Assembly (NCBI GenBank): GCA_022749755.1
Contig: CM040452.1
Coordinates: 5,784,350 to 5,848,349, forward strand
DNA length: 64,000 bases
Direction of reading: 5' to 3'
DNA from: Azadirachta indica
Lineage: Eukaryota; Streptophyta; Magnoliopsida; Sapindales; Meliaceae
The notes beneath the pieces are model-generated. The model was not told the origin of the DNA. It ran no database searches and saw only the letters and a program-made list of their open reading frames with translations. Both the position numbers and the translations under genes were made by a program. Positions 34,911-47,169 of the stretch are shown in pieces (position 1 is the first letter of the stretch; every line of letters starts with the position of its first letter).

Positions 34911-36399
34911 ATAGTTTACATCTCTTATACTCAAGAAAAAATAAGTCATGTTGTTATATTTATGTTTCCATTTCTTTGAGTTTTTTAATCATGTATCGCT
35001 TGTGAAGTATATATATGTTACTGTTATTTGTAGTGCTTGAATATTGAAAGCTTGATCATCATTGTTGTCATATTTTAGTTATGTGATAAAATCTAATTTC
35101 GTAATAAGATTTTAGTTGTCTATAGCAAAATTTTTAAGATAAAAAATTTTCTCTCTATGAAAAAGGAAGCATATTTTAAAAAATAAAAACGGTTGAATTT
35201 TTTATAACCAGTTTTTTAGAGACTACTTACCACTAATAAAATGGGATTGAAGTTAATTCTTGAGAACCGAACTATATATTGGAGAAAAATTAATTGTCAA
35301 ATTTTCAAAGGAGATGAGGATGAGTTTGGCATTTTCTCTATTAGACTTTCCTCACCCCGCTTCATTTTGTATAAACTAATAATTTTAATAACTTATAACG
35401 TATATTATAGCTTATAGTTCAACTAGTTTTATAATATGTGGATAATCTCTCCCCTCTCCTTCTGTAATTATAATTAATGTAGTCAGAGTTAGATGCTATC
35501 CAGTTTTAACTCTCTCTTACAATATTCATTAGATGACTAAAACTAAAGAAAGCCAAAAAAAGAAAAATTAATATTGATCTAGAAATAAAAAAGCTCACAT
35601 TACTCTGCATATACAAAGCAAAAAAATAACTAATGACTAAAACTAAAGAAAGCCAAAAAAAGAAAAATTAATATTGATCTAGAAATAAAAAAGCTCACAT
35701 TACTCTGCATATACAAAGCAAAAAAATAATATATATGACCGCATTAAGTCTTTTTGTCAATAGTATACTATACGTTGCTTTTTTTAAAAAAAATAGTTTC
35801 TGGGGCAATAATTAAGATTTCCTACTTTTTTAATTCTAAAAATTTTTATCACATTTATTTAATTTTTCTAGTTTTGAATATAAATGAAAAAAATATAGTA
35901 AAAATTTTAAATCTATCATAGGAGAATTAAATAAATGTAATAAAAAAATTAATTAAAAAATAAGCCTTATTTAATTGGACTACGATAAATTTGTAGTTAA
36001 GAAAAAAATTCAATGTTAATTAATTAAAAATGAATGCATGTCAAAGCATTTTAAATATTAAGTTGATTCAAATAATGAGAGGATATTAATTCGGTTAAAA
36101 TATATATGAATCATCTATTTATCAAGAGACTCTCCAGTATTGTTCTGCCTAACCACAAAGAGTATGGAGCTACTAATGTGAACGTCGACGTAATTTGAAA
36201 CAATGTTTTTCTAAAAATAATAATATTAAAGATATAATTTTTGTCAAAACTAATATTATAAAATTATATATTATGTAACAATAATAAAATAGTATTGATA
36301 TATCAATTTATATGAATAAATTTGTACATAGAGCACTACTTGCTCTCTACAATAACTTTATAAAATTATCATAAAAAATATAATTTAAAAAGGAAATAA
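34911..36399. other. 3' flank of P450 B
   Basis: Aligns with 7412-8798 of block A. No gene. It differs by a 100-base tandem duplication at 35533-35732. The AATAAA signal seen after copies A and C is altered here (AAAATAAGTC). Confidence 0.6.
35533..35732. repeat. Exact 100-bp tandem duplication
   Basis: Two adjacent 100-base units, each starting ATGACTAAAACTAAAG, are essentially identical apart from the junction. Block A has only one unit at about 8031-8130. The duplication is therefore recent and specific to block B. Confidence 0.85.
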
Positions 36400-36429
36400 A
36401 AGACTTGATTTATTAATTAATCAAGTCTT
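36400..36429. other. Hairpin at DUF247 truncation point, block B
   Basis: Identical 11-bp-arm inverted repeat to 8799-8828, again immediately before the DUF247 frame. Confidence 0.6.
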
Positions 36430-37662
36430 CCTACGAGAGAACAGTTGAATTTTTATCCCTTATCGCAAGAATGTTGCATCTACAGAGTTCCTGAGCCCAA
36501 GCGGTGTTTGAATCCAAGCGATTATACTCCTCGACTGGTTTCAATTGGCCCGCTTCATCACAATTACGAAGGCCTACAAGCCATGGAAGAGCATAAATTA
36601 GGACACCTACGACAATTTCTTCAACGAACTCAAGTAAGTATTGAAGATTTTGTTGCATTAATAAAGCGTAAGGAAGCAAATTTGCGCAACTAATGTGCGG
36701 AAACCATTAAACTCGAAAGTGAGGAGTTTGTAAGAACGATTTTAATGGATGCTGTCTTTGTCCTTGAGTTCCTTCTGAGAGGTTTTAGACTTGATCATTT
36801 CATGTCTGAGGATGACCGTATATTTGGAAAACCAAGGATGTATAACGAAATCGTGTCTGATTTGTGGCTGGTGGAAAATCAGCTTCCATTATTTACTTTG
36901 AATGACTTGTTTAATCTAGCCAAATCAGCCATGTATGCTGACCATTACGAGGGACTTATCTTCTTCGAAATTAGCTTTTGGTTCCTGAAAACTGCTCTTA
37001 ATTTTGTTCCAATCGAGGAAACTTTTTTTTCGGAATCCACTTTTCAGGAGGTGAACATTTTCTTGATTTGTTAAGCCTCTGTCTTAACCAAAAGACAGCC
37101 GATTTTAAAGCTCAAAACATGCCTCTGCAAATCAAAACATACACTCTGCAAAGGAACTTCAGCAAGCTGGAGTCAAGTTTGAGGTGGTATCTAGTAAAAA
37201 TCTACTTATCATCACATTCGATAAGGGGATTCTGCAAATTCCATCTCTTACAGTGTATGATAACTCAGAGCTTTTCTACAGAAATGTTCTATAGCTTTCG
37301 AGAATATGCATGGCTATCCTGGCTGCTTTAATGGCTATGTTATAATAATGAGTTATCTGGTCAACATGGCAAAAGATGCAGATGTACTAGTTGAAAAAGG
37401 AGTGATTGGGCTCGGAAATAGTGAAAGACTGTCACCGGTTTTCCGCGGCCTTGTCAAAGACAGTACATTGTCCCGCAATTTCCAATATTCCGCTCTTGTT
37501 GAAAGTTTACACGATCATTGGAAACACCCTTATAACAGGTGGAGCGAAATGTTGAAGCAAAAATATTTCAACAACGCATTGGCATCGATCTCTGTTGTTG
37601 CAGCGGTTATTGCTCTACTCGCCTTTATTTCTACAGCTTGCTCTATCATTGGATTAATGTAG
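36421..37662 (+). pseudogene. DUF247 pseudogene, block B
   Basis: Nearly base-for-base the same as 8820-10060, including the missing ATG, the in-frame TAA (here 36691-36693), and the shifts near 37051, 37100 and 37294. It retains the T that block A lost (TCTCTTACAG near 37247), so one lesion is private to block A. Domain landmarks are the same: CCIYRVPE, WLVENQLPLF, and a hydrophobic tail ending at 37662. The shared lesions mean the gene was already dead when the present copies separated, or that one copy overwrote the other. Confidence 0.9.
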
Positions 37663-38244
37663 GTTAATTAATTTCGACTATTTGTATTGTATGTTTTTCA
37701 GAATTATTTCATTTATATTGTCTGTGTTTCTCTATCGCGTAATTCTCGCATTCACATTAATAAAAGAATTAATAAGTATTTTCCTTTTGTACTTATTCTG
37801 TTGCTTTAAACTCATGTTTTAATTGTGCCATATAGTTCCCTGATGAATATTCATTTCTTTTTTTTATGCTCACTAACTGATTGAAAGATTTCCATTTTGT
37901 CTTGACTAAATTGCCTGAAATATCACTAGTAATTGATAGAATATTCCATTGGAGAAAAAAAATTATTGTATTAACTGTAGTCAATAATAAGAATGTGGAG
38001 TGGAACATGCAATAGATCAAAAGGCCAAAATTAATAGAGACTAGAAAATGAAAGCAAACTAGATAAGACTAATAATACTTGAAAACCGAAGAAGTTGCAT
38101 GGTGAATTAATGAGCAATCTTGCCTTTTCTTTTTCAAATTTAGAGGACTTTTTTCGAAATTTTTTCGGTCTGTTTTTATTCATGCGGCTGAGTCCATTCT
38201 ATTTTAAACACAAAGACAAATTGAACTAATTATTAATTTCGTAA

Positions 38245-38325
38245 TTTCGTTTAAAGGTCGCCTGAGGAGAAATCAAATTGCTTGGCAATTTTGGAAAGAG
38301 AAACGTTGGCAATTTTGGAAAAAAC
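38245..38325 (-). pseudogene. Tail of minus-strand DUF247, cut by Tat element
   Basis: Identical to 10640-10722 and ends inside the SKIAN / SKIAK near-repeat. At 38326 the sequence changes to gypsy integrase. This marks the end of the block A / block B homology. Confidence 0.75.
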
Positions 38326-38326
38326 A

Positions 38327-38425
38327 AGGATCATTAAACCTAGAGTTTATAAGTTGCAGCATCTAGATGGGAAAGAAGTCAAAAAGTCGTGGAACGCTAA
38401 AATGTTGAAGAAGTATTTCCTTTGA
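38327..38425 (+). pseudogene. C-terminal end of gypsy integrase (Tat type)
   Basis: An open frame to a TGA at 38423-38425 reads PRVYKLQHLDGKEVKKSWNA and then LKKYFL. This closely follows the Y-K-L-x-x-x-D-G-K-E ... W-N-A ... L-K-K-Y-Y ending of Tat-lineage pol proteins. Everything upstream is missing. Confidence 0.75.
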
Positions 38426-38451
38426 GATGATTATTACTTAAAAAAATCTAA

Positions 38452-38753
38452 CCTCAGTTCGTATCATACCCTGATCATTTGGTCATGTCACTTTGTGTTG
38501 TAATAAAAAGATCTGACCTTAGTTCAGATTAGACACCAATAACTAAAAGTTGTTAAATTCTAGTTCTATTAAAAAATTGTTGTAACGAGGTTTAACCTCA
38601 GTTCACATCAAACAACAAATATTAAAAGTAATAAATATCCTTGTTTTGAAAGGTTATTTGGTTAAAACTAATCGGAGTGGTTACAATCCCAACCTTGGTT
38701 CGAGTCAAGTAGTAATAGTTTTTATTTAAGGATAGTCCGCCTGACCTCAGTTC
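38452..38753 (+). repeat. Interspersed CCTCAGTTC motif, five copies
   Basis: CCTCAGTTC or one-to-two-base variants occur at 38452, 38517, 38596, 38693 and 38745, often preceded by TAA or TGA. They lie just downstream of the pol stop in the Tat-like element. Spacing is irregular (52-97 bases), so this is a degenerate tandem array or a repeated binding motif in the element's 3' region. Confidence 0.55.
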
Positions 38754-39002
38754 AGGGCATAAAATGAATGAATTAAACGAATCTAATTACTTCTACTATT
38801 TGGTTAAAGACAAGTTTTAAGCTGTCTCAGCAAATCGATTCGATTATACAATGAAAGCTATGAAAGATCATCGAATCAGCAAAAAAAAAAAAAAGGAGAA
38901 ATAGAAGTAAAAATCGCCTTAATTAAAAATATCTTCATTAACAATTCAATTGTTTACAGTTATAGCTTACATAAGTTTCAAAAAATACAAAGGAACTAAA
39001 AA

Positions 39003-41349
39003 TTATGCTTCCTTCAAAGATGATGCAGTGCCAAAAGTTGGAGCTACAGAAAGGGATGTGGTCAGTTTAGGCTGAGAAGGATTAGGATTTGGAACAAGCT
39101 CCTCAACGGATGCCTCCCCGTGGTCTCCAATTTCTGGTTGAACAAGTCAGAGAATCTCAAGATCATTAAAGAGCCAATTTAGGTTGAGTTCTTTGTACTT
39201 TTTTAAAAAGATCTTGCAGGCTAGCTCCATGGCTTCCTTGATAGAAGCATCGCACTATTCCTTACCTCAGCCTTAGTCGAAGAGAGCTCATCTTCCAAGT
39301 CTTTGTTAGCATTAGCAAGGTCCGCTGCGCAAGATCCGAGCTGAGATGCTTGGGCTTCGTGGTCAAAAACTTTGTCTTCAAGAGCATTGCACTCCTCTGC
39401 CCACTTTCTTCTTTCCCCGCTCAACTGAGCTTTTAGATTTTTCTCCCGTCTCTCTGACTCTCTCAGCTTTCTCTCTGGTAAGTTTTTCTTCAAAGTCAAT
39501 TAGTCTATCGACTTGTACAAATTTGCGTTAATGATAGAACATTTCTTTGTACTTTCAATATGCAAGGTAAATGAATAGTAAACCTACACCAATCGAACAA
39601 CAGGTTAAACAGGGTGATCAAGGTCAAACAAGGATGAGAGGGAAAGAGATAATCACCTTGCTAACCTACTCATATATTTTCTCTAAAATGGAGTCGGTAT
39701 TGGCAGCCTTAACCTTCAAAGGTAAGGAAAAGTCGATCGCATCGACTAAATGGTTAATCGAAGGGATCAGATGATCAAAGAGCTCCCCATTCTCTTCCTC
39801 GAGATGTTTGTTTAGGAAAGACCACCCACTTTTACGATCTTCTCTCTTTGTTTCGTGTATTGTCTCTTGGCCAGGCTTTCCTTGACGCTTTCAGAAACCT
39901 CTACAAGATGTTTTTCTTTATCCTTGGAGGGCTCTTTTCTGACCTTCTTATAGCTTTAGTTAGCTTTATTGCCTTTGACCTTAGGGTCATTAGCTTTCTT
40001 CTTGGGCGGTCTCCCCTTGTTTTGCTAAGGCTTCTTAGGGCGTTCTTGTTTAATTTTCGCTAAAGATCTAGGGTGGGTGTCCAAGAAAGAAAGGACAGAG
40101 CCTTATGAATTCAGCAGCCTCCCTTTGCTTTTTGGAGCCATCTTCCCTACAAAATATAAAAACATGGTAAGGAATTATGCAGAAGAGATAAAAAGAAAGA
40201 AAAGCATTGACGATCAAAACACTCACTCCAGTTGGCAATTGGTTCACCTTGATTAATGTCAGTTAGACAACCCTTCTCTACCTTGAGAGTAACTTTGAGC
40301 TCTTCATAAATAGGAACAACGTCAATAAGGTCAGAATCTATGAGCTAATCAGGAGAAAGTAAGGTTTTTTTATTAGCTTGTTTAGTATGCCCTACACTGA
40401 TTTTTGATAAGAAAAGGGTGGTAAGGTCAAGTTTAGGACCCAAGCAGTTGCACAAACAAAAAAGACTATTAGTAAACCATTAGCAATTGTGTTCAGTATG
40501 AAAAATCAAATACATCATTTCAACTCTATCAAATATACTTATGGAGGACAGGTTTGAACACATAGGGTATAAAGCCATGTATGTTCATCTTGGCCAAAGA
40601 AGACTGACACCAATCCCCACCCATATAAAACCATCTGTCCTTCTAATTTTTATTACCAAAAGGGTTACTCGTAGCAAACTTATCTACCTTAATGATTGAA
40701 GATAATAAAAGTCTCGGTATTTCTTTGGTCTGTTCTTGAGCAAGAACAAATGCTTAATTTCACCAATGGTTGGTAGGGTTTGTTCGGCCATGGCAAGATC
40801 ACATATAGCCTGATGATAGTTCTACACCCATTCAAATTTAATTGGTAGAGAGGAATTCCAAAACCGTAGAATAAAGCAGCAAAATATGACTATAGTGGTA
40901 ACCTAGCCCCTAGAAGAAATAGCTCTTCATTAAAAGCTATTTCATCCCCTAAGGGTAACGGAGTTAGGGATTTGGTAAAGTCTCTTAAAGGCTATCAAGT
41001 CATCCTCAGTGATATTAGAGGGAAACTTATCAACTTTAAATAGGCTATTTTCTTTGGTCAAATCAAGGGAGGATATTGGACCGAACAATGGCTGCTATTG
41101 GTATAAACGTTCTCTTTGAAGTCTGACGCATCTTGGCATCCTCAAACTCATTATTTTCCTTGTCACTTGTGTTCTCATCCTCTTATCTACTTGAAGCAAA
41201 CAAAGCCTATGACATGTTTTTCCACGGTACCAACTCACACCTACTAAGTTCAGAGGTAGGATTTGAAGGTACAGGTTGATCAGGCTATTGGGCAACCCTA
41301 TGTACAAGACTTTGGAAAACTTCTTGGTCTCCCATATTAGTTTGTCCAA
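39003..41349 (-). pseudogene. Antisense ORF of Tat-type gypsy element
   Basis: Read on the minus strand, conserved strings appear in order: KVDKFPSNITEDDLIAFKRL and YQIPNSVTLRG (about 41040-40935), FAALFYGFGIPLYQLNLNG (about 40870), then a long charged C-terminal part. The frame 39499-39221 within it is a strong heptad-like coiled coil (ERKLRESERREKNLKAQLSG). The tail runs to about 39006. The N-terminal domain resembles proteins filed as putative gypsy-type transposon in Tat elements. Frames are broken by stops. Its biological role in living Tat elements is not known to me. Confidence 0.65.
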
Positions 41350-42705
41350 GGTCTATTTTTCCCTGCATATGGTTAGAAGAATTATCAAACAAAATCACTA
41401 CTTCGAGTTTCAAGTGAAAAAACTTAAGGGTGTTAGATCTAGTGTCTAAGAAAGTTAAGGACATTTTAGCGTTGGGGTCAAAAATAGCTAAGGGTCAGGC
41501 TTTGCTTAAAGGGATAACTCAATTTTTCATAATGAGCTCAATCCTAATCTTATGAGAAAGATAGTTCCATGCTTTGTAGTTTGTTTTAGATGAACTTATT
41601 GAAAAAGTGTCAAATTCGTGTCCTAGGTTACTGGGAATGTCCTTTATATCAAGTTTTTTGTGTCTTGTCATAGTTAACCTAAGCAAATAACAATCTACTC
41701 TGATCAATTTAGAGTTCACCATAAGATAAAACTATGGTTAAACGTAAATTCTATTCAGGGGAATTTAAATTAGCTTAAAGGGAAAAGCACTTGGTACACA
41801 AAGTCAGCAATGTTTCTCCCCGATCATAGAGTTGGGCTTTAAGGTTACAATAAGGTTCCTAGGCTGCGACTTGAACGTGACCAAATCCTTGCTTAGGTAA
41901 GGAAATCTTAAACATCTGTGTTAGGCTCTAAAACAATTCTTGTGGTCTGTCACAACCTTTTGGTCTATTCTAACATCCTAAGGCAAAAAAGTAAGTTTGA
42001 AATTATGGCCGAAATCATGAAACTAACCGAGAGAAGGCATGATATTTTTCTCAAATAGAATAACAGATTCGCATTTTAGTAATGTAAAGGAGCATGTACG
42101 CAATAATCAAGCATGAAGGAGAAGTAGTTTACCTAAATGAAGAAGTCGACCAGAGAGTAAGAAGTGAGAACCAAAGGTAAGACAAAACTTGTTCATGAAC
42201 TGGGAAAGAAGTCTGCAGAGAGCAGAGGGAGAAGCTTATAGAGAATGGAAATGGATTCAAAATTCTTTGGAAGACACGAGAAAGGTAAAGTGGTAAAAAA
42301 TGGAGAAGGGTAATATTTGTATACCCTCTTCGCTCCATACTACAACCAAAATAAATGGCTCTGATAGTGCCACAAGCTCATCAACTGATGTGGACTTTCT
42401 GTAAGCACGATGAACCAGTTGTACAAAAGCATGTGGCAGCAAGATGAAGGGTCTTAATGCAGTAACAGTTGCAAGCATTTACAAACAATAATTACCAATG
42501 TAAAAATCAAGGCAAAACGCAGGCACGTTTTCATGCCTTCGGCGCTTTTCTTGAATTTCAAAAGTCATAGCTGCACTTTGTGTTCAGCTATCGAGTAAGT
42601 CTCTACTCTTGGTAGCTAAACGAGAGATCTGTTATTTAAGAAGCGATGAGAGAATTTGATCAAGTAAATTACAGATCATGTTCAGCTTAGTGTTCTCGTT
42701 AGCCA

Positions 42706-42975
42706 GGTGTTGTTTGAGAAGAGTCTGAGTTGCTCAAAAAATAGAGTTCTGGTCGGGCACTCCACAAGTAAACCTGAGCAGAAAGAGATCCTTGCAAAGA
42801 AAGTAAAACTAAAATTAGAATTCTTAATTTAAGACAAGTTAGGATTCTGCAAGATATGCTTTAGTTCCTATGTAAACTCCGATTCCTAATATTATTAGAA
42901 AAATGAGAGCTGTGCATCAATACCATGCCTTACCTATAGAAAGGTGTATGAGACACATAATTTCAAGAAAAAGAA
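42706..42975 (+). repeat. LTR-like fragment, block 2
   Basis: Starts TGTTGTTTGAGAAGAG like 27219 and continues with the GGTCGGGCACTCCACAAG string found at 27408. It lacks the 130 bases at 27262-27395. The TATA position here reads GCATCAATACC. Confidence 0.5.
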
Positions 42976-42989
42976 GTTTTTATAGTGTG

Positions 42990-43980
42990 ATATCAAGACT
43001 CTTGACCCTGGTATCAACAATTACACTCCTTAAATAGTTTTTATTGGCCATGTCACTATAGAAGCAAAGAATTGAAACCAATGGAAGAATACTAACGCAA
43101 GTATTTGCAACGTTTCCATCAACAAACTGAGGTGAGCCTTGAAGATTTTATTATAATAATGAAGGAAAAGGAAGCAAGAATTCACAACTATTATGCAAAA
43201 ATCATATAACTCAATACTGATGAATTGTAAAAATGATTTTAGTTGATACCACCTTTGTTGTTTAATACTTATTGAAGTATAGTTTCATTGACCTCATTTA
43301 TCCTGATGTTGAATATAATGAACCATGGATGATAATAGATGTAAATCATGATATGAGGCTATTAGAAAATCAGCTTCCATTCTTCATTCTTGAGGATTTC
43401 TTTTGGAAATGCAATGTATCCTTCCATGGAGATGAGAGAATTTCAATGCTTAGGACTATTTGTAAGTTTTCCATAGAATTTTGGGTTTTCTCTGGGATAG
43501 AGGAGAATTTGGACAAGGAAAAATATTCTAGAGTTGAACATCTTGTTGATTTCTTAAGTACTTATATAGTACCTTCTTATGTACCTGCGTAAAAGAGATA
43601 CAACATTTTGACTACACCCATAGTCACAAATCTACACCAGGTTGGAGTAAGATTTGAATTAGGATCAAACAAAAACTTACTATAATTATCAAATAAATGA
43701 TTATATTATGATAATCAACTTGTGAACTCTTCCAAGAATGTTGGAATTGCTTGTTCAAATTGGGATTATCAAAAATCGGGTATGAAATAATGAAGTTGTA
43801 TCAGCTTTTTTTCACAACCTTGTTGAACAAACTACCTTAAATATTTGCTATTTCTATTATTCTCTTCTTGTTGAAGACCTGAATAAATATTGCAGAAGTC
43901 CTTGGCACAAGTGGAAGATGACATTGAGATGAAATTATTTCAACAATCCATGGGCTACCGTTTGGTACAAGCCATATGTT
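42990..43980 (+). pseudogene. DUF247 pseudogene, block 2
   Basis: Close copy of 27650-28670. The open stretch 43272-43592 carries WMIIDVNHDMRLLENQLPFF and the C-terminal block ends with KWKMTLR-type residues near 43920. There are in-frame stops at about 43095, 43208, 43260 and 43590, no start codon, and no C-terminal membrane segment. Differences from block 1 are scattered substitutions, so the duplication is older than that between blocks A and B. Confidence 0.85.
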
Positions 43981-44049
43981 GTATTCTATCCTTGTAAAGA
44001 TCACTGCTACTTCAAATCTTATGGTTGGATTTTAATGACTAAAATATTT

Positions 44050-44735
44050 CTCAATATCTATTCCCCCACACTTGTTGGACTCGTTTTGGACGATTTTTCG
44101 GGGATAAATTTGAGCCCTTGGATGATTTTGAATGGCTTAATTTGAAAAAACTTATGGATATTTGTTTCAAAGATTTGGGGAAGATGGAAGCAACTTCTGG
44201 AAAGGGAGTAGCTTGGAAGAAAAGAAAAGGGGAGATAGAGATAAACTAGAGAGAGTTGTTTGGAAAGAAACCAAGAAGAAGATTGGGAAGAAAAACTCTC
44301 CAATATCTCTATACTATTATCTTATTTCATTGTATTAAATTTAATACTTGTGAATATTTGAGTATGTTGAGGATGATTAAACTCATGAATGTTGATTGTG
44401 AACTCTTTTCATGATTTACTAAATTTAATAAATAAGGCAATGATTTGATTTTTTGAAAACATTGATGTTCTAATTTTTGTGTTATTTTTTATTAATATTC
44501 ATATGTTGCGTATTTATCAATAACGTAATGCGATTAATTAACTGGCCATTAATTAATTGATTTATGTATCAATAAATATTAAGAAATATTTATTGTGTTT
44601 AGATCGTTTGACAAACACCGCAAATAATATATTAAACAGAGATGTATTAATACGGTTTGTGTAATAAATTCAGTGATTATTACCGCTTGTAATGCATTTC
44701 GGTTTATTTTGTATTTATATAAAGATATAGTAAAC
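44050..44735 (+). repeat. Athila-type LTR fragment, + orientation, block 2 arm 1
   Basis: Copy of 28735-29430, inverted relative to the adjoining 44805-45904. The pair forms the same head-to-head structure as in block 1. Confidence 0.75.
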
Positions 44736-44804
44736 ACAATAAATATTGACTTCAAATCTTATGCTTGGATTTTGATGACTAAAATATTTTTCACAATCTT
44801 ATGT

Positions 44805-45904
44805 CGTATTAATCACTAAAACTACTACGTAAGCCATATTAATACACCCCTATTTAATATGCAATTTGTGATGTTCTTCACACAATCTAAACACAATAAA
44901 TATTTTTCAATATCCATCAGTCCATAAATCAGTTAATTAATAACCAGTTAATTAATAAGATTACATTCATGACAAACACACAATATAGGAGTATTAATCA
45001 AGAATAACACAATATCATAACATAGATGTTTCAAAAGATTAAACCATTGTCCTAAATATTAAATTTAACAAATCCTGATAAAGAGTTCAAAACCAAACAT
45101 CATGAATTCAACCATTAACAACATACTTCAATATTAACAAGTGGTTAAATTCAATACAATAAAACAAGATGAGAGAAGAGAGAAAAACTACGTTTTGAAA
45201 AGCTTTTCTTCAGGAACTCTTCCTTGCTTGCTTTAAAATCTTCTTACAATCCACTGTCTCTCTGGAACTCTCTCTATCTCTCCTCTTTTCTTTTCTTCCA
45301 AGCTACTTTCTTTCCAAAAGTGGCTAACATTTCCCTACATCCTGAAAACATATAACCTTAGTTCTACCCAAATCAAGCCATCCAAAAATCATTAAAGGGC
45401 TCAGTTTTAGCCTAAAAAGATGTCTAAATCAAGTCTAGCGAGCGCAGGGGCGTCAAAATGGCGTGAGGGCACGAAGAGAACAATAAGGATAGCACTACTG
45501 CGCTACTTGATGGCATGGTTATGCTATATATTCTACCCATGGGCAGAATACATGGCACCAACGTGCCAAGGTTTGGCGCAGCCGCACCACACAAAGCCTT
45601 TCCTAGGTTTTAAAAGTATGACAATTTGGTCCCTACAGCTTTTCACTTTAGTCCCCGAGTAGCTTGCATTTTAGTCCTTGAATCTCTTGCATTTTGGTCC
45701 CCGACTCTTTCTCTAGATTTCTTCTTCACTTCTTTTTTCTAGCCATTTAATCTCTTTTTGAGTCACAAATCCTTTTAGATGATTAGTTGTATCATTCTTA
45801 GACATTATAACTCAAACACGTCAAATATTAACAAGGCATGAGGAATTAAACAAACAATTCAACTCTAAAAGTGAATGATAAGCGTGTATTTTACGCCCTT
45901 ATCA
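44805..45904 (-). repeat. Athila-type LTR, minus orientation, block 2 arm 2
   Basis: The minus-strand start at 45904 reads TGATAAGGGCGTAAAATAC, a more complete LTR end than in block 1. The GC-richer patch at 45430-45600 is present. No polypurine tract follows, so no internal element is attached. Confidence 0.75.
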
Positions 45905-46835
45905 ATTCTCTCTGTAAAAAGCAAGTATCTTTAAAATAATGTTCATTTACATATTTTTTCACTATAAGCATATTTAACAATGTAAATATATAAATTCAAG
46001 ATTGAACAATGTAAATATAATTTGATAATTTTATCAGTTGATGCAAAATAGAACTATTCAGTATAAATAAATAAGTTATATTTTTTTATTTATACAAATA
46101 TAAAAATACAAAAATCGAAATGTTATAACTATAATTCGTGAGTTAATCACTCAATCCTTTTCTGCCTTAATGACCAAAATGTTAAAAGCTAATAGTTTAG
46201 AGAATGAATGGCAGCTATTAATACTATGAACATTAAATATTGCGAAGACTAAAATAATTTTTGTTTTTTATTTGTTTCATTATTTATCTCTTCCTAGTAT
46301 AAATATCTCAAAACTAGTGTTCTTATAAATCATACCCTCATGTATATATTATTAGATACAATTTATATATTAGGAAAATAAATAAAATGTATAAAAATAT
46401 ATTTTTAAAATTACAGTTAGATAAATTTGTTTAGATTTCAATGTTAAATATAATTATCAAAATTTTAAAATTAGTTTAAAAATATTGTGACTTCACACCA
46501 AAGAAAAAAAAATTAAAAGTGTTTTACCTTTATTTTGATTTGTTTTCATGTTGGGTGACTTAAGTTTATGCATGTAAAAGAAAAACAAATGCAATAAAAT
46601 AAATATAATTTATTTTTTTATTTACTTGTAAATGATAATGACCATTTTATTATTAACTCTAAAAATTATGATATTTTTATTTTAATATGTAGGTCATAAA
46701 GACTATTAATAATATCTGTTCTAATACTAACAATGATGAAAAAATTTAACGAAAGGGATACCATTGACAATTCTTAATTTCGAGAATCTAAATCTTTTAC
46801 CCTTAATTTCAAGGATTTATATGGAAAAGGAAAAT
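45905..46835. other. AT-rich spacer
   Basis: 45905-46190 is shared with 30575-30870. Beyond that I see no gene, RNA or recognised repeat. Confidence 0.5.
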
Positions 46836-47065
46836 ATTTGGAAAAATTTACTCCAATTAATATTTGGAAAGATTCAAAATTCCAATCCATTATACTAATT
46901 CCCAAATGGAATGGATCATACACATTTGGACATGACGTCTAAGGCCTTTGGAACGATAGTGAGAAGAAAAAAAGATATGTGAAGGGTTCTATTCCTTCAC
47001 CATTCTTCGTCTGTTTCATAAAGCCAAAAAATCAAACAGTTCTGCAACTCTATTTTTTAAAAAAA
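46836..47065. repeat. Direct repeat, left of P450 D
   Basis: About 230 bases repeated in the same orientation at 48718-48975. They share TTGGAAA..TTTACTCCAA, CATTTGGACATG and ATAAAGCCAAAAA-CAAACAGTT strings. The pair brackets the gutted P450 copy D. Confidence 0.7.
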
Positions 47066-47169
47066 TAGAAGACTCAATGTAATCAATTCTTTTTTGTAAT
47101 AAATTAACAGGAGTGCATTGAACCAAAGCGGTGTCTACTCTATCTTCAATGTAGTCAATTCAGTTTTAA

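Larger units (their letters stand above)
38326..42700 (+). mobile_element. 3' portion of a Tat-type Ty3/gypsy element
   Basis: Begins with the last codons of a gypsy pol, followed by a long region with an ORF on the opposite strand. This organisation is known from the Tat lineage (Retand-like elements). The 5' part (LTR, gag, most of pol) is absent, so it was truncated on arrival or by deletion. The right end is not certain. TGATAGTGCCAC near 42361 could start an LTR, and the next recognisable unit begins at 42706. Confidence 0.65.

Noticed and set aside
45420..45662. 80-residue + frame
   Set aside because: Falls wholly inside the GC-richer patch of an Athila LTR. The same region at 30110 does not keep the frame.
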